The notes under the pieces were generated by a model. The model had not been told where the DNA came from and searched no databases. It saw nothing but the letters and a program-made list of their open reading frames with translations. Shown here piece by piece: positions 1 through 5,211 of a stretch of 5,211 nucleotides of DNA. The stretch is from NCBI GenBank assembly GCA_002705325.1, contig PAFS01000070.1, positions 1-5,211 of the forward strand, read 5' to 3'. The translations under genes were made by a program, and so were the position numbers. This DNA comes from Gammaproteobacteria bacterium (lineage in GTDB: Bacteria > Pseudomonadota > Gammaproteobacteria > Pseudomonadales > Litorivicinaceae). Positions within the stretch are counted from its first letter, which is position 1. Every line of letters starts with the position of its first letter.

Positions 1-1
1 G

Positions 2-310
2 GCTGGACTGTTTGGAGGTATGGTCGTCGCTCTTGCTGTCGGGATGATGGGTGCTTCACTTGGGGAACCAACAGATCATTTATTTTCACCGATCGCTTGG
101 GCGGTCTTAATCGGCATTGTCGCAATGACCGTATTATTTTCTGTGCTTGGTGATTTATTTGAAAGCTTGATCAAGCGCGAACAAGGAGTCAAAGACTCAA
201 GTTCATTGCTCCCAGGTCATGGTGGTGTCATGGACCGTATCGATTCATTGACCGCTGCAACGCCGATCTTTGCCTTAAGTATTTATCTAACAGGTTGGCC
301 TTTGCTATGA
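2..310 (+). CDS. cdsA: Phosphatidate cytidylyltransferase (CDP-diacylglycerol synthase), C-terminal part; 5' end outside window
   Basis: This is the last 102 residues of an inner-membrane enzyme that converts CTP and phosphatidic acid to CDP-diacylglycerol, the precursor of bacterial phospholipids. The reading frame is open from base 2 and runs off the left edge, so the ATG at 20 is an internal methionine, not a start. The family signature is complete at visible residues 55-81 (bases 164-244): S-x-x-K-R-x4-K-D, then L-P-G-H-G-G and D-R-I-D. It is preceded by a conserved GD pair (residues 49-50), part of the acidic site expected to bind metal and nucleotide. Hydrophobic stretches at visible residues 7-20, 32-48 and 87-102 fit membrane segments on either side of the signature. 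The TGA stop overlaps the dxr start by 4 nt. The signature makes the identity secure; nothing can be said of the missing N-terminal part. Confidence 0.95.
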   Translation, partial: AGLFGGMVVALAVGMMGASLGEPTDHLFSPIAWAVLIGIVAMTVLFSVLGDLFESLIKREQGVKDSSSLLPGHGGVMDRIDSLTAATPIFALSIYLTGWPLL

Positions 311-1485
311 CGGTTGGTGTCGCTTTATTCGGGGCAACCGGCTCCATTGGTGAGTCAACGTTGGCTGTGATCGAGGCGTATCCAGAGCGATTCCATCTCG
401 AAGTGGTCAGTGCGCATCGTTCGATTGAGACGCTGGTGCGAATCATTGAACGGTTTCAGCCAAAGCATGTGATTTTGACTGACCAGTCAGAAGCCAATGC
501 GTTGATCGAACAGGTGCCGAAAGATTTCAATGGATCACTCGCATTCGGGGAACATTCATTGGCTGAAGCGGCAAGTGCATCAGAGGTTGATGTGGTGATG
601 GCGGCCATCGTTGGTGGTGCGGGACTGGTCTCAACTTACGCCGCAGTGCGTGCGGGTAAGCGAGTCTGCGTGGCCAACAAAGAAGCACTGGTGATGGGTG
701 GCGAATTGATGATGGCAGAAGCGAGAGCCAATGGTGCAATGCTTCTTCCAATTGATTCTGAACATAATGCGATGTTTCAGTGTCTACCTGAATCCTATAC
801 GGTTGGCCAGTCAATTCCTGGGCTGAAACAATTGGTTTTAACCTGTTCGGGCGGGCCGTTTCGCGAGTGGAGCATCGACGCCATCATGGATGCCACACCA
901 GATCAAGCGGTGGCACATCCAAACTGGTCGATGGGTCGAAAAATCTCTGTCGATTCAGCAACGCTGATGAATAAGGGGCTTGAGCTCATTGAGGCGACTC
1001 ACTTGTTTCATGTTCCTGAAACATCGATCGATGTTGTGATTCACCCGGAGTCGACAGTGCACTCATTAGTGGAATTTGTCGATGGTTCGATGCTCGCTCA
1101 AATGGGTAGTCCCGACATGCGGATCCCCATCGCGCATGCATTAGGTTTCCCCGAGCGTTTGGGCATCAATGTCGAACGCTTGAGTCTGACAAAATTATCG
1201 AAGCTTCACTTTGAGCCCGTGAATCATGCAATGTTTCCTGCATTAGGCCTTGCCCGGCAAGCAAGTGCTGAGGGAGGCGATCGACCTATTGTGCTAAACG
1301 CAGCGAATGAAATTGCCGTTGACGCCTTTTTGAAACAACAAATCGGCTTCACTGAAATTACTGAACTTGTGTCCGATTGCTTGAATCAGTCGGCGAGGCA
1401 GCCTATATCCTCTATTGATGATGTGCTTGCCGTTGATAGGATGAGCCGTCAGACCGCAGAAATCTGGATTACGGAGCGCATATGA
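307..1485 (+). CDS. dxr: 1-deoxy-D-xylulose 5-phosphate reductoisomerase
   Basis: Dxr (IspC) is the cytosolic enzyme that turns DXP into 2-C-methyl-D-erythritol 4-phosphate with NADPH and a divalent metal, the committed step of the MEP isoprenoid pathway. The protein has 392 residues, close to the 398 of E. coli. The N-terminal NADPH domain carries GATGSIG at residues 9-15. The acidic metal ligands are D150 and E152 in PIDSEHNAMFQ and E226 in NKGLE. Substrate-contact residues K125, S151, S181, H204, S217, N222 and K223 are all in place, and the flexible lid HPNWSMG is at 204-210. The C-terminal helical domain follows from about 290. I chose ATG at 307 over an in-frame TTG at 295: it begins just before the Rossmann strand as in homologues, and it forms an ATGA overlap with the cdsA stop. 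The dxr stop itself overlaps the rseP start in the same way. All catalytic residues are intact and nothing is truncated. Confidence 0.97.
   Translation: MTVGVALFGATGSIGESTLAVIEAYPERFHLEVVSAHRSIETLVRIIERFQPKHVILTDQSEANALIEQVPKDFNGSLAFGEHSLAEAASASEVDVVMAAIVGGAGLVSTYAAVRAGKRVCVANKEALVMGGELMMAEARANGAMLLPIDSEHNAMFQCLPESYTVGQSIPGLKQLVLTCSGGPFREWSIDAIMDATPDQAVAHPNWSMGRKISVDSATLMNKGLELIEATHLFHVPETSIDVVIHPESTVHSLVEFVDGSMLAQMGSPDMRIPIAHALGFPERLGINVERLSLTKLSKLHFEPVNHAMFPALGLARQASAEGGDRPIVLNAANEIAVDAFLKQQIGFTEITELVSDCLNQSARQPISSIDDVLAVDRMSRQTAEIWITERI
1020..1035. repeat. Perfect 16-bp palindrome inside dxr
   Basis: AACATCGATCGATGTT reads identically on both strands and is centred on a CGATCG. It lies within codons for the ETSIDVV segment of Dxr. 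The symmetry does not extend further on either side. No function is assigned; it may be a coincidence of codon choice. Confidence 0.5.
1473..1476 (+). promoter_or_regulatory. Ribosome binding site of rseP, inside the dxr 3' end
   Basis: GGAG sits 5 nt before the rseP ATG, inside the last codons of dxr. Together with the ATGA overlap it supports the start at 1482 and suggests translation by both re-initiation and direct initiation. Confidence 0.6.
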
Positions 1486-2813
1486 TTACTACGATTTTCG
1501 CAACCATTGTTGCCTTGGGTGTATTGGTGACAGTGCACGAGTTTGGTCATTACTGGGTAGCTAAACGATGTGGTGTTCGAGTTCTTCGCTTTTCAGTCGG
1601 TTTTGGGCGCGCCTTGTATACATGGAAAGACCAATCAGGCACTGAATTTTGCGTTGCTGCGATTCCTCTTGGTGGATACGTGAAGATGCTCGATGGTCGT
1701 GAGCAAACACTGTCTGAGGAAGAGCGCACAGAGGCATTTGATCAAAAAACGGTGGGTCAGCGTTTTGCGATCGTCGCCGCCGGTCCGGGGATTAACTTTA
1801 TTTTTGCGGCGATTGTTTATGCGTTAATCAGCATGATCGGTGTGCAAACACCTGTTCCTGTGGTAGGTGAACTTCCTGGCGAAACCGCGACCAAAACACG
1901 GCTACCAGCGGAAGTTGTGTCCTTCGATGGACGTGCGATGGAATCGTGGGAACGAATTTCGATCGCCATGGTTGATGTCATTGGTGATCAGAATATGGTT
2001 CAAATTGGCTTGCGTCCTTTGGATTCAAGTATTGTGAATATAGTTACCATGCCAGTCCCGGATGATTTAATCACCGATGAAAGCCCCTTGGTTGCTTTTG
2101 GCGTCAAACCCTGGTCACCACCGATCGATGCGGAACTTGCGCGGGTGATTCCGGGTGGAGCAGGTGAGGCTGCAGGCCTCTTAGTTGGTGATCGAGTCAC
2201 CGCAGTCAACGGGGAGTCGGTCGCCGATTGGTCTGCGTTTGTCGCTGTGATCAAGGGCGCCTATGGGCTGTCAACCGATTTGACAGTTGAAAGAGGTGGG
2301 CAAACTCAGACGTTGATGGTTGTGCCAGAGACGCGTGAAGGCCCGAATGGTCCCTATGGTTTCTTGGGGGTTGCTCCTGTCGTCAAACCACTGCCACCTG
2401 AATTAATCCGTACGGTCCAGGAAAACCCAGTGAAAGCCCTATGGGTTGGTGTTGAGCGAACAATCGAGATGAGTTGGTTGACGATTGAGTCGATCGGGAA
2501 AATGATCTCAGGCGCGCTGTCGCCTGAGAACTTGAGTGGTCCCTTGACCATTGCTAGAGTGGCAGGGGATTCAGCGAGTTCAGGCTGGTATGCCTATCTG
2601 AGCTTTATTGCCTATTTGAGCGTGAGCCTTGGTGTTTTGAACTTACTGCCGATTCCAGTGCTTGATGGTGGGCATTTAGTGTTTTTCGCAGTGGAATGGC
2701 TGCGAGGTAAACCAGTCTCAGAACAGGTGCAGATGCAAGGGATCCGAATTGGTATGGCATTGTTGATGGGTCTGATGTTTTTTGCGTTTTATAATGATTT
2801 GATGCGGTTATAG
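1482..2813 (+). CDS. rseP: RseP-type site-2 intramembrane zinc metalloprotease
   Basis: RseP is an inner-membrane S2P protease. In E. coli it cuts the membrane segment of the anti-sigma factor RseA after DegS, releasing sigma-E, and it also clears remnant signal peptides. The protein has 443 residues (E. coli 450). The zinc site HEFGH is at residues 19-23 in the first membrane helix, and the third ligand is D395 in the NLLPIPVLDGGH motif (387-398). A second hydrophobic segment lies at about 96-120. Two periplasmic PDZ domains follow, about 125-210 and 215-300. The second has a normal PGGAGEAAGLLVGD ligand loop; the first is shortened there. Hydrophobic segments near 370-403 and 421-437 complete the membrane core. 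The start overlaps the dxr stop by 4 nt, and a GGAG lies 5 nt upstream of it. RseA and DegS are not in the window, so the natural substrate is inferred from the family. Confidence 0.96.
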   Translation: MITTIFATIVALGVLVTVHEFGHYWVAKRCGVRVLRFSVGFGRALYTWKDQSGTEFCVAAIPLGGYVKMLDGREQTLSEEERTEAFDQKTVGQRFAIVAAGPGINFIFAAIVYALISMIGVQTPVPVVGELPGETATKTRLPAEVVSFDGRAMESWERISIAMVDVIGDQNMVQIGLRPLDSSIVNIVTMPVPDDLITDESPLVAFGVKPWSPPIDAELARVIPGGAGEAAGLLVGDRVTAVNGESVADWSAFVAVIKGAYGLSTDLTVERGGQTQTLMVVPETREGPNGPYGFLGVAPVVKPLPPELIRTVQENPVKALWVGVERTIEMSWLTIESIGKMISGALSPENLSGPLTIARVAGDSASSGWYAYLSFIAYLSVSLGVLNLLPIPVLDGGHLVFFAVEWLRGKPVSEQVQMQGIRIGMALLMGLMFFAFYNDLMRL

Positions 2814-2824
2814 GCCGTCGAACC

Positions 2825-2830
2825 AGGAAG
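2825..2830 (+). promoter_or_regulatory. Ribosome binding site of bamA
   Basis: AGGAAG lies 7 nt before the bamA ATG in the only true intergenic gap of the window (24 nt). It fixes the bamA start and suggests that bamA is translated independently and strongly, unlike the overlapping genes around it. Confidence 0.8.
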
Positions 2831-2837
2831 TTCATAC

Positions 2838-2897
2838 ATGCGTTGTACTTTACCGCTGAGCGCACTTGCGCTCGTTCTTGCAATGTCTGCTCACGCA
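2838..2897 (+). other. Sec signal peptide of BamA
   Basis: The first 20 residues of BamA have one arginine near the start, a hydrophobic core LPLSALALVLAM and a small-x-small end, AHA, followed by VDPF. This is a classical signal peptidase I site. The cysteine at residue 3 lies before the hydrophobic core, so this is not a lipoprotein signal. Confidence 0.8.
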
Positions 2898-5144
2898 GTC
2901 GACCCCTTCCAAGCGTCAGATATCCGAATCGATGGATTGAAACGCGTTTCATCGGGTTCGGTTTTTGATGCACTCACAATTCAGCCCGGTGACCGGGTAA
3001 CGGATGCGGATATTTCGCTCGCGACCCGCGCGTTATTTGAGACGGGATTCTTTGATCAGGTGGAAGTGCGTGCAGAAGGTGATGTGTTAGTCATCGAGGT
3101 GACTGAACGGCCCGCCGTATCACGTATCGAAATTGAGGGTAACAAAGCGATTAAAACTGAGGACTTGCTGGATAGTTTACGGCGAGCGGGAATTGTTGAA
3201 GGTGATGTCTTAAAGCGTGCGACCCTTGATCAACTGGAACAAGCGATTCAAAGACAATACACCAGTCGCGGACGCTATGATGCGACAGTCAATTCCGAAA
3301 TCATCGAGCAAGACCGTAATCGTGTTGGTTTGAAAATTTCGATCTTTGAGGGATCGGTTGCAACCATTTCTCGCATCGCAATCGTTGGTAATGAAGCGTT
3401 TAACGATGATGTGTTATTAGATGAAATGTCACTCACTGAGGCCGGTTTATTTACTTGGTTCTTAGGATCAAATAACTATGAAACGGAAAAACTGAACGCA
3501 GATGTCGAGGCGATCCGGTCATATTATCTGAACCGTGGCTATGTCAATGTTGATGTCTCCGAGCCACAGGTCGAGTTATCCGAAAACCTAGAAGATGTGT
3601 TCATCACAATTACGGTAAATGAGGGTAGTGAGTTTCGTGTTGGGTCAGTGAACGTCGGCGGTGATCAGCCAATCGATTTGTCATCTGCGGTCGAAGAAAT
3701 GACCTTACAAACCGGCGAGATCTTCAGCCGTCGTCTGGTAAACGACGCGGTGAGTACAATGAGTGAAAAGCTTGGCGATGCCGGTTATGCGCGTGCTCAA
3801 GTTCGAGCGGTTCCTGAAATCAATAATGAGTCGCAGACAGTCGACGTTACTCTGGTTGTAACGCCTGGACCACTGGTCTACGTGCGTCGGGTTGAGTTCA
3901 GAGGTAATGCGGACACCTCAGACGTGGTGCTTCGTCGCGAAATCCCTCAGCTTGAAGCCTCAGTGAGCTCAGCAGCCGCCATTGAAAAAGGACGGATCAA
4001 TTTGCAGCGCCTTGGCTTTTTTAGCTTGGTCCGTGCATCGACTCGTCCTGTTCCAGATCAGCCAGACCAGGTCGACGTGATTTATGAAGTGAAAGAGCAA
4101 GCATCGGGGTCATTTTCAGCGAGTGTTGGCTTTAGTCAGGGCGAGGGTGTGTTACTGGGGGCAGCCGTTAGCCAGAAAAATTTCCTTGGTTCCGGAAATG
4201 CACTGTCATTCAGTCTTCAGAGCTCGAGCTCAACCAAAGCGGCGCGCTTTTCGTATACAGATCCTTACTACACTATTGATGGGGTCAGTCGAGGAGTGGA
4301 TCTCTACTTTGCGAAGACTGATTTCGACGATACGGGGACTGCAGACTATTCAACCGATGAAACTGGCCTTGGACTCACATTTGGATACCCAATAAGCGAT
4401 GAGGCTCGGGTGAGTGCGAACTTCGCAGTTCAAAATACCAATCTTGATGCCAAGGCCAGTGGATCGCGAGCCAGCTACATCAACACTTTCTTTGCCAGCG
4501 AGGGCTATAGTAGCTCAGCCACAAGTGCTGACTTTGTCGAATATAAAGCGGGTGCAGCGTACAGCTACAACACGTTGAACAAGGCATTTCTACCAACCGC
4601 AGGTACCCGTCATCGACTGAGCTTTGATTTATCGCTTCCTGGATCAGATCTTGAGTATTACACCGCGAGCTATCTCGGAGAGGCATACATTCCAGTGCTC
4701 GATCAGGAAGACGTCAGTCTGAAGTTTAAGACTCGGGTTGGCTATGGTGATGGATTTGGTGACTCTGACGGCTTGCCGTTTTTGAAAAACTTCTTCACCG
4801 GCGGTATTCGGACAGTTCGTGGATACAAGTACAACAGCCTGGGGCCTATCGATAACAAAGGTGAACAGGTCGGTGGTAATGTCTTATTGACCGGAACCGC
4901 GGCACTTCAATTTCCAATGCCGGGCATTAAAGAAACCGACCAAGCGCGCTTGTCATTATTCAGTGACGCAGGTCAGGTCTATGCAGACAGTGCAAAGCTT
5001 GGGGATCTCCGTTATTCAGCCGGTCTTGCGCTTGCGTGGATGACACCAATCGGGCCGTTGTCATTTACCTATGCATCAGCATTGAACAGTGAATCAGGTG
5101 ATGAAACCGAAGGCTTCCAGTTCTCCATCGGTTCCGCATTTTAA
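2838..5144 (+). CDS. bamA: Outer membrane protein assembly factor BamA (Omp85 family)
   Basis: BamA is the central pore of the BAM complex, which folds and inserts beta-barrel proteins into the outer membrane. The precursor has 768 residues, shorter than the 810 of E. coli. A signal peptide (residues 1-20, ending AHA) is followed by five POTRA domains, roughly 24-91, 92-172, 175-263, 266-344 and 347-421, and then a C-terminal 16-strand barrel, about 422-768. Diagnostic barrel features are SYTDPYYTIDGVS (472-484), the lid-loop motif VRGY at 660-663 and WMTPIGPLSFTYA near the end. The last strand, GFQFSIGSAF, ends in phenylalanine as an OMP recognition signal should. The mature protein contains no cysteine, so the disulfide of the long E. 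coli L6 loop is absent, and that loop is much shorter here. A strong Shine-Dalgarno supports the ATG start. The gene lies 24 nt after rseP, and its TAA overlaps the next start by 1 nt. Confidence 0.97.
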   Translation: MRCTLPLSALALVLAMSAHAVDPFQASDIRIDGLKRVSSGSVFDALTIQPGDRVTDADISLATRALFETGFFDQVEVRAEGDVLVIEVTERPAVSRIEIEGNKAIKTEDLLDSLRRAGIVEGDVLKRATLDQLEQAIQRQYTSRGRYDATVNSEIIEQDRNRVGLKISIFEGSVATISRIAIVGNEAFNDDVLLDEMSLTEAGLFTWFLGSNNYETEKLNADVEAIRSYYLNRGYVNVDVSEPQVELSENLEDVFITITVNEGSEFRVGSVNVGGDQPIDLSSAVEEMTLQTGEIFSRRLVNDAVSTMSEKLGDAGYARAQVRAVPEINNESQTVDVTLVVTPGPLVYVRRVEFRGNADTSDVVLRREIPQLEASVSSAAAIEKGRINLQRLGFFSLVRASTRPVPDQPDQVDVIYEVKEQASGSFSASVGFSQGEGVLLGAAVSQKNFLGSGNALSFSLQSSSSTKAARFSYTDPYYTIDGVSRGVDLYFAKTDFDDTGTADYSTDETGLGLTFGYPISDEARVSANFAVQNTNLDAKASGSRASYINTFFASEGYSSSATSADFVEYKAGAAYSYNTLNKAFLPTAGTRHRLSFDLSLPGSDLEYYTASYLGEAYIPVLDQEDVSLKFKTRVGYGDGFGDSDGLPFLKNFFTGGIRTVRGYKYNSLGPIDNKGEQVGGNVLLTGTAALQFPMPGIKETDQARLSLFSDAGQVYADSAKLGDLRYSAGLALAWMTPIGPLSFTYASALNSESGDETEGFQFSIGSAF

Positions 5145-5211
5145 TGGTGTACACACTGGCTGAGCTCGCTCGGTTAACGGCGACTGAGTTAGTGGGGGAT
5201 GGGTCATTTGA
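5144..5211 (+). CDS. lpxD: UDP-3-O-acylglucosamine N-acyltransferase, N-terminal fragment; 3' end outside window
   Basis: Only 22 full codons and two bases are visible. The peptide begins MVYTLAELARL, continues TATELVGDGSF and then leaves the window. This matches the opening of the uridine-binding domain of LpxD, for example the MTYTLGQLA...GAEVRGD start that I recall for the Pseudomonas protein. LpxD adds the N-linked hydroxyacyl chain in lipid A synthesis, in the cytoplasm. No signal peptide is present, which argues against Skp, the periplasmic chaperone usually encoded at this position. The ATG overlaps the bamA stop (TAATG), and no Shine-Dalgarno is evident upstream, so translation probably depends on ribosomes finishing bamA. 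The final three bases, tga, are not an in-frame stop. Gene position and the short match agree, but the fragment is too small for certainty. Confidence 0.8.
   Translation, partial: MVYTLAELARLTATELVGDGSF

Noticed and set aside
20..310. Treating ATG 20 as the start of a small membrane protein
   Set aside because: The frame stays open to the left edge and carries the C-terminal CdsA signature, so it is a truncated cdsA.
2132..2138. Exact GGAACTT, a sigma-E -35 match, inside rseP
   Set aside because: No acceptable -10 box is found 15-18 nt downstream, and it is about 700 nt from bamA.
2280..2285. TTGACA, a sigma-70 -35 match, inside rseP
   Set aside because: The sequence 17 nt downstream (AACTCA) is a poor -10 box and no gene starts nearby.
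2605..2973. 122-residue open frame on the minus strand crossing the rseP/bamA junction
   Set aside because: It lies antisense to two well-conserved genes, has no recognisable family motif, and its composition looks like that of a shadow frame.
4220..4231. 12-bp palindrome GAGCTCGAGCTC in bamA
   Set aside because: It comes from alternating AGC/TCN serine codons in a poly-serine stretch, is short, and has no regulatory context.
4123..4395. 90-residue open frame on the plus strand inside bamA
   Set aside because: It is out of frame within the conserved start of the BamA barrel, and the protein shows no domain character.
5144..5211. Reading the gene after bamA as skp
   Set aside because: The visible peptide has no signal sequence and instead matches the LpxD N-terminus (YTLAELA...GDG).

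Overview
The window is a compact, single-strand stretch (all genes on +) of the conserved envelope-biogenesis cluster of a Gram-negative proteobacterium. The protein sequences most resemble gammaproteobacterial versions, judged from memory of the E. coli and Pseudomonas proteins and not from a search. Base composition looks moderate, near 50% GC by eye. I see no mobile element, tRNA, rRNA, CRISPR array or phage gene. The genus cannot be named from this window.

Layout: the 3' end of cdsA (CDP-diacylglycerol synthase, 2-310); complete dxr/ispC (DXP reductoisomerase, 307-1485); complete rseP (site-2 intramembrane protease, 1482-2813); a 24-nt gap holding a clear Shine-Dalgarno; complete bamA (outer-membrane assembly pore, 2838-5144); and the first 22 codons of what is very probably lpxD (5144-5211), cut by the window end. 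Coding density is almost total. Three of the four junctions overlap: ATGA at cdsA/dxr and dxr/rseP, and TAATG at bamA/lpxD. This points to one operon with translational coupling. No stretch over 300 bases lacks a gene.

The genes share an envelope theme. CdsA makes the phospholipid precursor. Dxr makes isoprenoid precursors, which end up among other things in the undecaprenyl lipid carrier. RseP cleaves anti-sigma factors or other membrane proteins in the envelope stress response. BamA inserts beta-barrel proteins into the outer membrane. LpxD acts in lipid A synthesis.

This is a core housekeeping region and I found no evidence of an undescribed system. The points most worth a second look are the absence of skp between bamA and lpxD, a first PDZ domain in RseP whose ligand-binding loop looks eroded, a short L6 loop in BamA, and a perfect 16-bp palindrome inside dxr.
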